A DNA stretch of 41,030 nt from Thermoflexales bacterium (lineage in GTDB: Bacteria > Chloroflexota > Anaerolineae > B4-G1 > SLSP01), in the NCBI GenBank assembly GCA_007125545.1, contig SLDA01000417.1:1-41030 (forward strand), in the 5' to 3' direction. Positions 10,176-20,985 of the stretch are shown one piece after another; position 1 is the first letter of the stretch, and each line of letters opens with the position of its first letter. The notes beneath the pieces were generated by a model. The model saw nothing but the letters and a program-made list of their open reading frames with translations, had not been told where the DNA came from and did not search any database. A program made the translations under genes and the position numbers.

Positions 10176-11024
10176 ATGGCGATCAAGAAGTTTAGTCCTA
10201 CATCTCCTGGTCGTCGTCATATGACGGGCCATACCTTTGAAGAGATCACGCGCACTGAGCCGGAGAAAAGCTTGTTGCGTCCACTGTCCAACAAGGCTGG
10301 GCGGAATGCCCATGGACGGATCACCGTGCGTCATCGTGGTGGCGGACATGCGCGCAGCTATCGGCTTATCGATTTCAAGCGCGATAAGTTTGACATCCCG
10401 GCGCGAGTCGATTCTATCGAATACGACCCTAACCGCTCATCGCGTATCGCGCTGTTGGTCTATGCCGATGGTGAGAAGCGCTACATTCTGGCGCCCTTGG
10501 GACTGAAGGTGAATGACACCGTATTAAGCTCTCGTCTCGAGGGTGAGGTGCGCGTGGGCAATTCGCTACCGGTCGGACGTATCCCTATGGGTACGTTGGT
10601 GCACAACATAGAGATCTATCCCGGTCGTGGCGGACAGATGGTCCGCGCAGCGGGAGCCGCCGCGCAGTTGATGGCGCGCGAAGGTGATTATGTAACCGTG
10701 CGCTTGCCGAGCGGTGAAATTCGCCGGGTGCGCAATGTGTGTATGGCGACCGTGGGCCAAGTCGGCAATGTGGAACATGCTAATGTGAAGTTAGGTAAGG
10801 CCGGTCGCAGACGCTGGTTGGGTTGGCGTCCTGCCGTTCGTGGTTCGGCGATGTCGCCGCGTGATCACCCCCATGGGGGTGGTGAGGGACGCTCGCCGAT
10901 TGGTATGCCCGGACCGAAGTCCCCGTGGGGATGGCGTACACTGGGTAGGAAGACTCGCCGCAACAAGGATACTAACAAGTACATTGTTCGGCGGCGTCAG
11001 ACGGGTTCTCGCCGTCGTCGCTAG
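10176..11024 (+). CDS. rplB: 50S ribosomal protein L2
   Basis: [45 protein letters not shown]. Confidence 0.97.
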   Translation: MAIKKFSPTSPGRRHMTGHTFEEITRTEPEKSLLRPLSNKAGRNAHGRITVRHRGGGHARSYRLIDFKRDKFDIPARVDSIEYDPNRSSRIALLVYADGEKRYILAPLGLKVNDTVLSSRLEGEVRVGNSLPVGRIPMGTLVHNIEIYPGRGGQMVRAAGAAAQLMAREGDYVTVRLPSGEIRRVRNVCMATVGQVGNVEHANVKLGKAGRRRWLGWRPAVRGSAMSPRDHPHGGGEGRSPIGMPGPKSPWGWRTLGRKTRRNKDTNKYIVRRRQTGSRRRR

Positions 11025-11041
11025 TAAGGGAGGAAGTTGTT

Positions 11042-11329
11042 ATGTCACGTTCCTTGAAGAAGGGGCCGTACGTAGATCCGAAGCTGTTGCACAAGGTAGA
11101 GGAGATGAATCGTACCGGCAACAAGCGTGTGATTCGAACTTGGTCGAGGGCTTCGGTCATCTTCCCGCAGATGGTCGGGCATACGTTGGCCGTCCACGAT
11201 GGGCGGCGGCACGTCCCGATATACATCACGGAGAATATGGTCGGGCATCGGCTGGGTGAGTTCGCGCCGACCCGGACGTTCCGAGGCCACGTCGGCCGGG
11301 AAAAGAAAGTCCGAGTGATGGTGAGGTAA
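11042..11329 (+). CDS. rpsS: 30S ribosomal protein S19
   Basis: [39 protein letters not shown]. Confidence 0.97.
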   Translation: MSRSLKKGPYVDPKLLHKVEEMNRTGNKRVIRTWSRASVIFPQMVGHTLAVHDGRRHVPIYITENMVGHRLGEFAPTRTFRGHVGREKKVRVMVR

Positions 11330-11333
11330 GCAG

Positions 11334-11687
11334 ATGGCCGAAACTGTTCAAGCCAAAGCACGTCATATTCCGATGTCGGCACTCAAGGTGCGACGGGTCA
11401 TTGATGCTGTACGCGGGATGCCGGCGCATGCCGCAATGGATGCCTTGCGCGAGATGCCCCAAGCCGCTGCGCTTCCAGTGTACAAGGTTATTCGTTCCGC
11501 TGTTGCGAATGCAGATGAAAAAGGGTTGGATATCAACGCTCTTTACATCACTCTGCTAACCGCAGATGAAGGACCCGGTGTGATGCCCGGTAAGGGCTGG
11601 CGGGCGCGTTGGGGTAGCCGTGGGCGCTATCGACCCATTCGCAAGCGTTCGTCCCATATCGCGGTCGTTCTTGAGGAACGACTGTAG
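11334..11687 (+). CDS. rplV: 50S ribosomal protein L22
   Basis: ARHIPMSALKVRRVIDAVRG; GRYRPIRKRSSHIAVVL. Confidence 0.95.
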   Translation: MAETVQAKARHIPMSALKVRRVIDAVRGMPAHAAMDALREMPQAAALPVYKVIRSAVANADEKGLDINALYITLLTADEGPGVMPGKGWRARWGSRGRYRPIRKRSSHIAVVLEERL

Positions 11688-11713
11688 TAGTCGCAGTTTT
11701 AAGGAGGCATATC

Positions 11714-12424
11714 TTGGGACGCAAAGTTCATCCCTATGGTTTTCGCTTAAAGGTAGTCCGAGATTGGAAATCTCGTTGGTTTGCGAAGGGCCGTGAGTAC
11801 GCAGACTTGCTGGATGAAGATCAGAAGATTCGGGCAATGATCTATCGAGAGTTGACCGACCGGTCGCGTGACGGGCAGAGTGGTGTGTCCCGCATCGAGA
11901 TCGAACGCTTCCCGCCGAATCAGATCTCGGTCATTATCTGGACCTCGCGTCCGGGTGTCGTGATCGGACGTAAGGGCGATAGTGTCAAGGCGCTGCGCCG
12001 GGACGTCGAGGAGTTGTCGGGTGGCAAGCGGGTGCACATTGATGTTCAAGAAGTGGAGCAGCCCGATCTGGATGCCAAGCTGGTGGCGGAGAATATCGTC
12101 GCGCAGCTGGAGAAGCGTATCTACCACAGCCGTGCGATGAAGCGCGCTGTGCGGCAGGCAATGCGTGCCGGCGCAGAAGGTATCCGGGTTATGTGCAGTG
12201 GGCGTCTCGCCGGTTCGGAGATGGCACGGGTCACGTGGATGCGCGAGGGGCGTGTGCCCCTGCACACACTGCGTGCGGATATCGATTTCGCTCTGGAAGA
12301 GGCTAACACCGCTTATGGAGCTATCGGTGTCAAGGTCTGGATCTATAAGGGAGAGATTCTCCCTCAGCGATCCACGCCTACCGAAGAGCACGCGAGCGCG
12401 CCTGTCAGCGCGGCTGCTGATTAG
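11714..12424 (+). CDS. rpsC: 30S ribosomal protein S3 (TTG start)
   Basis: MGRKVHPYGFRL; RPGVVIGRKGDSVKALR; RBS aaggagg. Confidence 0.96.
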   Translation: MGRKVHPYGFRLKVVRDWKSRWFAKGREYADLLDEDQKIRAMIYRELTDRSRDGQSGVSRIEIERFPPNQISVIIWTSRPGVVIGRKGDSVKALRRDVEELSGGKRVHIDVQEVEQPDLDAKLVAENIVAQLEKRIYHSRAMKRAVRQAMRAGAEGIRVMCSGRLAGSEMARVTWMREGRVPLHTLRADIDFALEEANTAYGAIGVKVWIYKGEILPQRSTPTEEHASAPVSAAAD

Positions 12425-12453
12425 TCCCCGCGTTGGGGTAAGGAGATCGAGCT

Positions 12454-12885
12454 ATGTTGATGCCGAAACGCGTCAAGTATCGAAAACAGCATCGCGGGCG
12501 GATGACGGGCAAGGAGAGCCGTGGCGTCCGGGTCGATTTCGGCGACTACGGGTTGCAGGCACTGGAGCCCTCGTGGATTTCCGCTCGCCAGATCGAGGCG
12601 GCACGTCGGGCGCTCGTGCGCCATATGCGCCGTCGCGGAATGTACTGGGTGCGCATCTTCCCTGATAAGCCCATTACCAGTAAGCCGGCTGAGACCCGGA
12701 TGGGTAAGGGTAAGGGTGATGTGGACTATTGGGCCGCCGTGGTGCGCCCGGGCCGAGTTCTATTCGAGATCGGCGGGGTGCCGGATGATATAGCTAGAGA
12801 GGCGCTAGATCTGGCGTCCCATAAGCTGCCCATCCGGACCCAAATCATCACGCGTATCGAGTACGGTGGAGAGGCAGGAGAGTAA
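12454..12885 (+). CDS. rplP: 50S ribosomal protein L16
   Basis: [44 protein letters not shown]. Confidence 0.97.
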   Translation: MLMPKRVKYRKQHRGRMTGKESRGVRVDFGDYGLQALEPSWISARQIEAARRALVRHMRRRGMYWVRIFPDKPITSKPAETRMGKGKGDVDYWAAVVRPGRVLFEIGGVPDDIAREALDLASHKLPIRTQIITRIEYGGEAGE

Positions 12886-12887
12886 GT

Positions 12888-13106
12888 ATGGAAGCCACTG
12901 AGTATCGTGATATGACATCTGAAAACCTGCGCACTCGCCTGCAGGAGACTCGCCGCGAGTTGTTTAACTTGCGCCAGCAATGGTACGCTGGCAGCTTACA
13001 GGATCACAATCGACTGCGTGCTGTCCGCAAGGATATCGCTCGTATCCTGACGGTCCTGCGGGAGCGAGAGTTGGCTGCGGAAAATCAGGAAGGAGCGGCG
13101 GCATGA
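12888..13106 (+). CDS. rpmC: 50S ribosomal protein L29
   Basis: Short basic protein, [11 protein letters not shown]...[18 protein letters not shown], correct operon position. Confidence 0.93.
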   Translation: MEATEYRDMTSENLRTRLQETRRELFNLRQQWYAGSLQDHNRLRAVRKDIARILTVLRERELAAENQEGAAA

Positions 13107-13354
13107 AGGAACGGCGGCGACGGCTGGTTGGTACGGTCACCAGTGACAAAATGGAAAAGACTGTAGTGGTGGTTGTTGAGCGACACTACCGTCATGCACT
13201 CTACGAGAAGGTAGTGCGCGCTGCCAAGAAGTATATGGCGCACGACGAGAACGGTGACTGTCACGTTGGTGACAAGGTCCAGATCGTGGAGACACGCCCT
13301 CATAGCCGGCGCAAGCGCTGGTCTGTTGAGGAAATTCTGGAGCGTGCTGTCTAG
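13103..13354 (+). CDS. rpsQ: 30S ribosomal protein S17
   Basis: ATG 13103 overlaps the rpmC stop (ATGA). [31 protein letters not shown]. The listed ORF start 12980 is too long. Confidence 0.95.
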   Translation: MKERRRRLVGTVTSDKMEKTVVVVVERHYRHALYEKVVRAAKKYMAHDENGDCHVGDKVQIVETRPHSRRKRWSVEEILERAV

Positions 13355-13390
13355 GCGCGGGCCTGGACGGCACGGTGAGGGAGTCGTGCG

Positions 13391-13762
13391 ATGATTCAAC
13401 GAGAAACGCGTCTTAAGGTTGCAGATAATACAGGTGCACAAGAAGTGCTCTGCATTCAGGTTCTGGGAGGTTCGGGGCGCCGCTATGGCACTGTGGGTGA
13501 TTCTATCGTCGCCACAGTTAAATCGGCTACACCCACCTCCTCCGTGAAAAAGGGTGAGGTTGTTCGAGCTGTTATCGTGCGCGTTGCCAAGGAGTACCGC
13601 CGGCCGGATGGGTCGTATATTCGTTTTGACGACAACGCTGCGGTTATTCTGGATAGTGCGGGAATCAACCCGCGGGGGACGCGCATCTTCGGGCCCGTTG
13701 CCCGGGAGCTGCGCGAAAAAGGCTATATGAGGATTGTGTCGCTGGCGCCCGAAGTACTTTAG
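13391..13762 (+). CDS. rplN: 50S ribosomal protein L14
   Basis: [51 protein letters not shown]. Confidence 0.97.
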   Translation: MIQRETRLKVADNTGAQEVLCIQVLGGSGRRYGTVGDSIVATVKSATPTSSVKKGEVVRAVIVRVAKEYRRPDGSYIRFDDNAAVILDSAGINPRGTRIFGPVARELREKGYMRIVSLAPEVL

Positions 13763-13784
13763 TGCCGGTGATGAGGAACGAGAC

Positions 13785-14105
13785 ATGAATCGTATCAAAA
13801 AAGGTGACACTGTCGAGGTGATTGCTGGAGACGACCTGGGTGCACGTGGAGAGGTCCTCCGACTGTTGCTGGGGGAGAACCGTGTGGTGATCTCAGGCGT
13901 GAATATGGTGATCAAACACCAGAGTTCACAGCAGGCGGGGCGGGCTCAGGTGCAGGGTGGTCGTGTCCAGATGGAAGCGCCCGTACATCTGTCCAATGTG
14001 ATGGTGGTATGCCCAGACTGTAGTCAGGCAAGCCGCGTCAGCTTTGGCGAGGTGGACGGACGCAAGGTACGAATCTGCCGCAAATGCGGTGAGGCAATTG
14101 ATTAA
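13785..14105 (+). CDS. rplX: 50S ribosomal protein L24 with C-terminal CxxC pair
   Basis: MNRIKKGDTVEVIAGDDLGARGEVL; VCPDCSQ...ICRKCGEAID. ATG 13785 preferred over listed 13734. Confidence 0.95.
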   Translation: MNRIKKGDTVEVIAGDDLGARGEVLRLLLGENRVVISGVNMVIKHQSSQQAGRAQVQGGRVQMEAPVHLSNVMVVCPDCSQASRVSFGEVDGRKVRICRKCGEAID

Positions 14106-14117
14106 GGAGATGAGGGC

Positions 14118-14654
14118 ATGCAACGGTTAGAAAGAGAATACCGTGAAGAGGTCGCTCCGGCCCTCCTGAAGGAGTTCGGCTACGAGAACTCGATGCAAAT
14201 TCCTCGCATCCGCAAGATCGTCGTTAACACCGGCGTGGGCGAGGCATTGGATAATCCCAAGGCTATTGAGTATGCAGTGGCTGATTTGCGACTGATTACG
14301 GGGCAGCAGCCGGTTATCACGAACGCGCGCAAGTCAATCGCCAACTTCAAGTTGCGCGAGGGACGCGCGATTGGGGTGAAGGTGACTTTGCGCGGTGCGC
14401 GGATGTGGGCATTCTTGGATCGTCTGATGCGAATTGCTCTACCCCGCTCACGTGACTTCCGTGGGGTTCCCGATAAGTTGGATGGCCGTGGCAATTACAC
14501 GTTGGGTCTCCGCGAGCAACTGCTCTTTCCGGAGATTGACTATGACAAGATCGATAAGATTCGGGGCTTTGAAGTTTCGATTAATACATCGGCTACGACT
14601 GATGAGGAAGCTCGGCGTCTGTTGGAACTGCTGGGAATGCCGTTCCGGCGCTAG
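14118..14654 (+). CDS. rplE: 50S ribosomal protein L5
   Basis: [46 protein letters not shown]. Confidence 0.96.
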   Translation: MQRLEREYREEVAPALLKEFGYENSMQIPRIRKIVVNTGVGEALDNPKAIEYAVADLRLITGQQPVITNARKSIANFKLREGRAIGVKVTLRGARMWAFLDRLMRIALPRSRDFRGVPDKLDGRGNYTLGLREQLLFPEIDYDKIDKIRGFEVSINTSATTDEEARRLLELLGMPFRR

Positions 14655-14682
14655 AAGAAGTGGTTGAGAGAAGGAGTAAAGA

Positions 14683-14865
14683 ATGGCGAAGACTTGTATG
14701 CCGATTCGCGAAACACGGCGTAAATATGAAGTGCGAGTGCGCAACCGTTGCTCTCGCTGTGGCCGCCCGCGAGGATACTACCGTCGGTTCGGTCTATGCC
14801 GAATCTGTGTACGCGAACTGGCCTTGGAGGGAAAAATCCCCGGATTGGTCAAGTCCAGTTGGTAA
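14683..14865 (+). CDS. rpsN: 30S ribosomal protein S14, zinc-binding type
   Basis: 60 aa; [30 protein letters not shown]. Confidence 0.96.
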   Translation: MAKTCMPIRETRRKYEVRVRNRCSRCGRPRGYYRRFGLCRICVRELALEGKIPGLVKSSW

Positions 14866-14877
14866 TGAGGTGCTAGG

Positions 14878-15285
14878 ATGACAACATCAGATCCGATTGC
14901 AGATATGCTCGCACGTGTACGAAACGCTTTGTTGGTCAAGCATACGACCGTCTCTATGCCCTCATCCAAGATGAAAGTGGCGATTGCCAAGATTCTCAAG
15001 GACGAGGGGTATGTCGACAACTATCGCGTGGTCAACGACGGGAAATTCGATTCCCTGGTGATTGGTCTCAAGTACGTAGGAGACGCGAAGTTACAGCGCG
15101 CTGTGATTACAGACTTGAAGCGCGTCAGCAAGCCCGGGCGTCGTATCTACACCTCCGTCAATGAGATTCCCTGGGTGCGTAGTGGCATGGGTATCGCCGT
15201 GCTGTCTACACCCAAGGGCGTGCTCACCGGACAGCAGGCCCGTCGCCTGAACGTTGGCGGCGAAGTCCTGTGCTACGTCTGGTAG
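14878..15285 (+). CDS. rpsH: 30S ribosomal protein S8
   Basis: MTTSDPIADMLARVRNA; RVSKPGRRIYTSVNEIP; GEVLCYVW C-terminus. Confidence 0.96.
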   Translation: MTTSDPIADMLARVRNALLVKHTTVSMPSSKMKVAIAKILKDEGYVDNYRVVNDGKFDSLVIGLKYVGDAKLQRAVITDLKRVSKPGRRIYTSVNEIPWVRSGMGIAVLSTPKGVLTGQQARRLNVGGEVLCYVW

Positions 15286-15337
15286 ACGGAGTGGGAGACG
15301 CGCCACTTACAGTGGTGGGGTGATAGGGAGGTAAACT

Positions 15338-15886
15338 GTGTCACGAATAGGAAAAATGCCGGTCCCGGTGCCTGCTGGTGTCGAAGTGACCATTGAAGGA
15401 AGCTCTGTGGCTGTCAAAGGCCCCAAGGGTGAGCTGTTGCAAGAGTTCCATCCCAGGATGTCGATTGCGCAGGAAGAGGATGGCACGATTGTGGTCGAGC
15501 GCCCTAATGATGAGCAGTTTTTCAGGGCACTCCATGGCCTGACGCGGGCGCTTATCAACAACATGGTCATCGGCGTCACAGAAGGATACAGCAAGACGCT
15601 GGAGATAGTGGGAACGGGATATCGTGCGGAACTGCAGGGTGAGAATCTGGTGATGAGCCTGGGTTTCTCTCATCCTGTGATCGTCAAGCCGCCGGAGGGG
15701 ATCACATTCGAGGTGACCCCCCGTTCCGGTCTTGTGACTGTGAGTGGCTATGACAAGGAGCTGGTTGGGCGTATCGCTGCGAATATCCGCGGCTGGCGCC
15801 CTGTGGAGCCTTACCTGGGCAAGGGTATTCGGTACCAGGGCGAGCTCGTACGCCGCAAGGCCGGCAAGACCGGTCAGACGGTATAA
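15338..15886 (+). CDS. rplF: 50S ribosomal protein L6
   Basis: [50 protein letters not shown]. Confidence 0.96.
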   Translation: MSRIGKMPVPVPAGVEVTIEGSSVAVKGPKGELLQEFHPRMSIAQEEDGTIVVERPNDEQFFRALHGLTRALINNMVIGVTEGYSKTLEIVGTGYRAELQGENLVMSLGFSHPVIVKPPEGITFEVTPRSGLVTVSGYDKELVGRIAANIRGWRPVEPYLGKGIRYQGELVRRKAGKTGQTV

Positions 15887-15995
15887 GCTGGAGCGCGATC
15901 GGCGGACGTGCGGTGTGCGGGTGAGCTTACCCCGGGCGTCGATCGTAGCGTTATGAATCTACTATCAAGTACGTGGTACCGAGGGTGTTAAGATT

Positions 15996-16364
15996 ATGAA
16001 ACCAGAAGTAAATCGAGAACAAGCCCGAGATCGGCGTCATGTCCATATCCGGAAACGGGTAGTGGGGACGCCAGAACGTCCACGTCTGAATGTCTTCCGC
16101 AGCCTGAATCATATCTATGCTCAGGTGATCGACGATGCTGCTGCTACGACGTTAGCTGCAGCTTCATCCATCGATCAGGAAGTGCGCGATCAGATGGCCG
16201 GACTCAAGAAGACGGAACAGGCACGGATTGTAGGCAAAGTGGTCGCCGAGCGTGCTTTGGCGGAGGGAATCAAGCAGGTCGTTTTCGACCGCGGGGGTTA
16301 TAGATATCACGGTCGTGTGCAGGCACTCGCAGAGGCGGCACGTGAGGCCGGCCTGGAGTTCTAG
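15996..16364 (+). CDS. rplR: 50S ribosomal protein L18
   Basis: [63 protein letters not shown]. Confidence 0.96.
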   Translation: MKPEVNREQARDRRHVHIRKRVVGTPERPRLNVFRSLNHIYAQVIDDAAATTLAAASSIDQEVRDQMAGLKKTEQARIVGKVVAERALAEGIKQVVFDRGGYRYHGRVQALAEAAREAGLEF

Positions 16365-16375
16365 CTGGAGGAACT

Positions 16376-16966
16376 ATGGCAGAACGCAAAGAAGGTGTAA
16401 CGGGATCACGAGCGAGATCTGATTCGCAGCGCAGGAATCGCTCCCGAGACCGGGTTGAGGAAGAAAAAGAAGAACTGGATGAGCGCGTTATCGACATTAC
16501 GCGCGTGGCCAAAGTGGTCAAGGGTGGCCGGACCTTCGGGTTCCGCGTCACGGCTGTGGTAGGTGATAATGCCGGACAGGTTGGGATGGGGATCGGCAAA
16601 GCCCGTACTGTGCCTGACGCGATTGCCAAAGCCACTCAACGAGCGCGGAAGGATATGCATCCAATTCCGCTTGAGGGGACGACAATTCCCCACGAGGTAC
16701 TCGGCGTTTGCAGCGGTGCGCGGGTGATGCTGCGCCCTGCAACGCAAGGTACGGGCGTGATCGCCGGTGGCGGCGTGCGCGCGGTGCTGGGTGCTGCGGG
16801 CGTGCGTGATGTGTTGACCAAGTCGTTGGGAAGCGCAACTGCGGTGAACGTAGTTCGCGCTACTATGGATGCCTTGGATCAACTGCGGCGCGTCGAGGAA
16901 CTCGCCGAAGAGCGCGGTAAGCCGGTGGCTGAAGTTATGCCCTTCTGGCGCCGGAGGAGATCGTAA
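16376..16966 (+). CDS. rpsE: 30S ribosomal protein S5
   Basis: [42 protein letters not shown]. Confidence 0.96.
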   Translation: MAERKEGVTGSRARSDSQRRNRSRDRVEEEKEELDERVIDITRVAKVVKGGRTFGFRVTAVVGDNAGQVGMGIGKARTVPDAIAKATQRARKDMHPIPLEGTTIPHEVLGVCSGARVMLRPATQGTGVIAGGGVRAVLGAAGVRDVLTKSLGSATAVNVVRATMDALDQLRRVEELAEERGKPVAEVMPFWRRRRS

Positions 16967-17154
16967 TGGCGAAGACCTTGCGTATCAAATTGGTTCGTAG
17001 TCCGATCGGGTACGCGGTACGCCAGAAGCGAACCGCCCAAGCGCTCGGTCTGCGCAAGATTCAACAGGTTGTGGAGCGGCCGGACAACGCCGCTGTCCGC
17101 GGTATGGTAAACCGGATTTCCCATCTCGTTGAGGTTGAGGAAGTCGAAGGATAA
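16966..17154 (+). CDS. rpmD: 50S ribosomal protein L30
   Basis: [27 protein letters not shown]. Confidence 0.94.
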   Translation: MAKTLRIKLVRSPIGYAVRQKRTAQALGLRKIQQVVERPDNAAVRGMVNRISHLVEVEEVEG

Positions 17155-17171
17155 CGGTTGGAGGTTATCGG

Positions 17172-17654
17172 ATGAAGCTACATGATCTACATCCCGCAGA
17201 GGGATCTAAGAAAAACCGCAAGCGTAAAGGCCGCGGTATCTCAGCTGGACAGGGCAAAACCGCCGGTCGCGGTACGAAAGGTCAGAACTCACGCAGTGGC
17301 GGTGGTGTACCGGCCTACTTCGAGGGTGGTTCGCTGCCCTTGGTTCGGAAGCTGCCCTTCGTGCGCGGTTATGGGTTTTTTAACCCCTACAAGGTTGAGT
17401 TCTTGCCGGTTAACGTGGACGACCTTAGCAGGCGCTTCGAGTCCGGTGCAGAGGTAGCACCTGAGACGCTCGTCGAGGTCGGTCTCTTGGGCGATGTCAA
17501 GGATCTTGTCGTTGTACTGGGACGTGGTGAGTTGGATCGTCCTTTACATGTCAAGGTTCATCGCGTGTCGAAGTCTGCTCGCGAGAAGATCGAGGCTGCC
17601 GGTGGTTCGGTCGAGCTGCTGCCTTGGCAGCGGGGCGGTTACCGTACCCGCTAG
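17172..17654 (+). CDS. rplO: 50S ribosomal protein L15
   Basis: MKLHDLHPAEGSKKNRKRKGRG; GQGKTAGRGTKGQNSRSGGG. Confidence 0.96.
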   Translation: MKLHDLHPAEGSKKNRKRKGRGISAGQGKTAGRGTKGQNSRSGGGVPAYFEGGSLPLVRKLPFVRGYGFFNPYKVEFLPVNVDDLSRRFESGAEVAPETLVEVGLLGDVKDLVVVLGRGELDRPLHVKVHRVSKSAREKIEAAGGSVELLPWQRGGYRTR

Positions 17655-17755
17655 CCGGACAGCGTGCGTCCAGCCTGGCTTAGCACTCTCAGATCATATG
17701 ATTCTTTGTGCTGTGATTCCAGGTCAGATGACCTTAGGTCGTATGGAGGAAATAC

Positions 17756-19069
17756 ATGATTGAGGCCCTGCGCAATGCATTTAAGCTGCCGGATTTGCGC
17801 CGGCGGATGTTATACACGCTCCTGATTTTGGTGATCTTCAGGTTGGCGTCCAACATTCCGGTGCCTGGTGTGGATCGGCAGGCACTAGCTGCGGTCTTCC
17901 AGTCAGCTACTGGGCCCGGTCGGTTTCTTGAGCTGTTGAACCTACTTTCGGGTGGCGCCGTGCTTAACTTCTCTGTGCTGGCGGCGGGCGTCTACCCGTA
18001 CGTTACGGCATCGCTGGTGCTACAGTTGCTGCTGCCGATTCTGCCAAAATTGGAGCAGCGCATCAAGGACGAGGGAGAAGAGGGTCAGCGTAAACTGAAC
18101 CAGTGGACTTTCTATCTGACGGTGCCGCTGGCGGCGTTGCAGGCCTTCGGCCAAGCGCAGCTCTTCCGTGCCGCGGCAGCCGGGGCACGTCCGATTCTGC
18201 CCAACTTCGGTTTTGGGCCTGGGCAGATCCTACCGACCATCACGATGTTGTTGACGATGACGGCAGGCACGATGTTCGCAGTCTGGCTGGGCGAACTGAT
18301 CACCGAGCAGGGAGTCGGTAACGGCCTTTCGTTGATCATCTTCGGTGGCATCGTGTCGCGGGTGCCCGCGAATCTGCAGGGCATCTGGGCGCAAGATCGG
18401 CTCGGCGGTGTGTTGATCTTCTTGGTCATCACCGTGTTGACGATGTTGTTCATCGTCTTTGTGCAGGACGGCGAGCGCCGTATCCGGGTTCAGTATGGAA
18501 AGCGCGTGCGTGGTATGAAGGTCTATGGTGGGGGGAGCACATACATCCCGCTCAAGATCAACACCGCGGGAATGATTCCGCTGATCTTCGCGCAGTCGAT
18601 TCTGGCGTTCCCGGCGGTAATCGCGCAGTTCTTCCTTAACTCGACGAATCCGACCGTTCTGAGTATCGCCAACGCCGCTGTGGATTACTTCAGTGGCAGG
18701 AATCCCTGGTACGCGCCTGTCTACTTTCTGGCTGTCGTCGGCTTCACCTACTTCTACACCTTCGTTATGGTGGAGCAGCAGAACCTTCCCGAGATGCTGC
18801 AGAAACAGGGCGGTTTTATCCCTGGCGTGCGTCCCGGAATCCGGACAGAGGAGTTTATCCTCGGCATCTACAAGCGTATCACGCTGGTCGGCGCACTCTT
18901 TCTGGGTATCGTGGCGGTCTTGCCTTACATCGTCGGTCTATTCATGCAATCTAATCAGATGCTGATTCAGAGTTCTGGCCTCCTGATCGTTGTGGGTACG
19001 GTCATGGATACGATGCGTCAACTGGAGTCTCAGCTGCTAATGCGCAACTATGAGGGATTCCTGCGCTAA
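17756..19069 (+). CDS. secY: Preprotein translocase subunit SecY
   Basis: 437 aa multi-TM; LLNLLSGGAVLNFSVLAAGVYPYVTASLVLQLL; GVGNGLSLIIFGGI; GVRPGIRTEEFI. Confidence 0.97.
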   Translation: MIEALRNAFKLPDLRRRMLYTLLILVIFRLASNIPVPGVDRQALAAVFQSATGPGRFLELLNLLSGGAVLNFSVLAAGVYPYVTASLVLQLLLPILPKLEQRIKDEGEEGQRKLNQWTFYLTVPLAALQAFGQAQLFRAAAAGARPILPNFGFGPGQILPTITMLLTMTAGTMFAVWLGELITEQGVGNGLSLIIFGGIVSRVPANLQGIWAQDRLGGVLIFLVITVLTMLFIVFVQDGERRIRVQYGKRVRGMKVYGGGSTYIPLKINTAGMIPLIFAQSILAFPAVIAQFFLNSTNPTVLSIANAAVDYFSGRNPWYAPVYFLAVVGFTYFYTFVMVEQQNLPEMLQKQGGFIPGVRPGIRTEEFILGIYKRITLVGALFLGIVAVLPYIVGLFMQSNQMLIQSSGLLIVVGTVMDTMRQLESQLLMRNYEGFLR

Positions 19070-19097
19070 GCAATCGTGAATACGCTCATGACCGGAT

Positions 19098-19108
19098 TAT
19101 GGTATAAT
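19098..19108 (+). promoter_or_regulatory. Putative extended -10 promoter (TATGGTATAAT) upstream of rpmJ
   Basis: TGG-TATAAT with TATAAT at 19103-19108; no clear -35. Confidence 0.5.
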
Positions 19109-19229
19109 ACAAGACTGCGTCGCGGATGACCGCGTTATGGGCTTTTCCGGCGCGGCGCTTGTTATGAAGGTTGAGCGGAACCGGTTACGTGGACTGTGGG
19201 TTCTGTGACGAGAAAAAGGAGTTGATACG

Positions 19230-19343
19230 ATGAAGGTATCACCATCGGTAAAGAAGCGTTGTCCGAAATGCAAGATTATCAAACGACGGGGTGTCGTGCG
19301 CGTGATCTGTGAGAATCCCCGACACAAGCAGCGTCAGGGGTAA
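19230..19343 (+). CDS. rpmJ: 50S ribosomal protein L36 (not in ORF track)
   Basis: ATG 19230 encodes [37 protein letters not shown], then TAA. Confidence 0.96.
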   Translation: MKVSPSVKKRCPKCKIIKRRGVVRVICENPRHKQRQG

Positions 19344-19385
19344 AGTCTACCCTTGTTAAGTAGTTTAGAGGAGGTCTAGAGAACA

Positions 19386-19775
19386 ATGGTTCGTATCGCA
19401 GGAATTGACCTGCCACGAAATAAGCGCATTGAGGTCGGATTGACCTATATCTATGGCATTGGTCGTAAGACCAGTGGTGCGATTTTGGAGCGTGCTAACG
19501 TAGATCCGAACAAGCGCGATAGCGAATTGACGGAAGCTGAGGTCGGTGCACTCCGCGAGATCGTTGAACGTCAGTACATGGTTGAGGGTGATCTCCGCCG
19601 CGAAGTTCAGATGAACGTGAAGCGGCTCATCGAGATCGGCTCTTATCGTGGCCTGCGCCACCGCCGGAATCTGCCCGTACGTGGACAGCGTACGCGTACT
19701 AACGCACGTACCAAACGCGGTCCCAAGCGGACGGTTCCCGGGCGCGGTCGACGCCGTGGCTCCAAGAAGAAGTAA
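19386..19775 (+). CDS. rpsM: 30S ribosomal protein S13
   Basis: [51 protein letters not shown]. Confidence 0.97.
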   Translation: MVRIAGIDLPRNKRIEVGLTYIYGIGRKTSGAILERANVDPNKRDSELTEAEVGALREIVERQYMVEGDLRREVQMNVKRLIEIGSYRGLRHRRNLPVRGQRTRTNARTKRGPKRTVPGRGRRRGSKKK

Positions 19776-19816
19776 TCGAGCAATGCATTCAGAGCAAGAG
19801 GGTGTGAGGAGGTTTC

Positions 19817-20230
19817 ATGGCTAAACGTACAACTCGACAGGGTGCACGAGGTCGAGGAGGTCCGCGCCGGGTCCGGCGCAACGTGCCTCATGGCTGTATC
19901 CATATCAATACGTCGTTTAACAATACGATTATCACGGTCACCGACCCTGAGGGAAACGTACTGCGCTGGTTGACGCCGGGCGTAGCAGGGTTTAAGGGGA
20001 CACGAAAAAGCACGCCGTTTGCGGCGCGGGTCGCAGCAGAGCGCGTGGCGCAGGACTCCATCAACAACGATGGGATGCGCGAAGTCGATGTTTTTGTCCG
20101 GGGCGCAGGGCCGGGCCGTGAGGCCGCATTGCGTGCCATCGCTGCCGCAGGGTTACGCGTACGTTCGATCGTTGATGCGACCCCGATTCCGCACAATGGG
20201 TGCCGTCCACCCAAGCGGCGGCGCATCTAG
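19817..20230 (+). CDS. rpsK: 30S ribosomal protein S11
   Basis: [44 protein letters not shown]. Confidence 0.97.
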   Translation: MAKRTTRQGARGRGGPRRVRRNVPHGCIHINTSFNNTIITVTDPEGNVLRWLTPGVAGFKGTRKSTPFAARVAAERVAQDSINNDGMREVDVFVRGAGPGREAALRAIAAAGLRVRSIVDATPIPHNGCRPPKRRRI

Positions 20231-20253
20231 GTCGTTGAGGAGTAGGAGAAAGT

Positions 20254-20889
20254 ATGGCAAGACAGACTGGGCCAGTATGCAAGCTTTGTCGCCGCGAAGG
20301 GAAGAAGCTCTTCCTGAAAGGCGAGAAGTGCTTCACAAACTGTACTTACGAAAAACGCTCTTATCCACCCGGCCAGCACGGGCAGCAGGCTTCGTTTCGG
20401 CGACGTAGGTCTTCGGACTACACGTTGCAGTTACGTGCCAAGCAACAGGCACGCCGCGTCTATGGAGTGTTAGAACGACAGTTCCGACGCTACTTGACGA
20501 TTGCCGAGGGGCGTGAAGGGTTGACGGCAGAAAACCTGTTGGCAGTGCTCGAGCAGCGCTTGGACAATGTAGTCTACCGCTTGGGTTTGGCTGATTCCCG
20601 ACCACAAGCTCGGCAACTTGTACAGCATGGCCACATCTTCGTCAACAATCATAAGTTGGATATTCCATCTTACTTGGTGAAGCCCGAGGATGTGGTGAGT
20701 GTGAGACCACAAAGCCGCCGTACACAGTACTTCCGGGATCGTCGCGAACTCCTGGGTCAGCGGGCAATTCCCGAATGGTTGAGCTTCAACGAGGACGAGT
20801 TGTCGGGACGGGTAATGTCACTGCCGACGCGTCAGGAAGTTGACAGCCTCTTCGATGAGCAATTGATTGTTGAGTACTACTCGCGCTAA
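20254..20889 (+). CDS. rpsD: 30S ribosomal protein S4
   Basis: [56 protein letters not shown]. Confidence 0.97.
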   Translation: MARQTGPVCKLCRREGKKLFLKGEKCFTNCTYEKRSYPPGQHGQQASFRRRRSSDYTLQLRAKQQARRVYGVLERQFRRYLTIAEGREGLTAENLLAVLEQRLDNVVYRLGLADSRPQARQLVQHGHIFVNNHKLDIPSYLVKPEDVVSVRPQSRRTQYFRDRRELLGQRAIPEWLSFNEDELSGRVMSLPTRQEVDSLFDEQLIVEYYSR

Positions 20890-20985
20890 TACTCCGGACG
20901 CCTGCTTGGGTGGACGTGAGTGCGCATATGTGCTCACCATGCTCACCGTTGAGGTAGTCGGGTGTTGGACCAAACAGGAGGCAAC

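Noticed and set aside
13085-13915. 276-aa antisense ORF across rpsQ-rplN-rplX
   Set aside because: Spans three certain ribosomal genes in the opposite direction; low-complexity and without known motifs.
15887-15995. rplF-rplR spacer as a regulatory RNA
   Set aside because: Only short imperfect repeats around CGATCG; too weak without comparative data.
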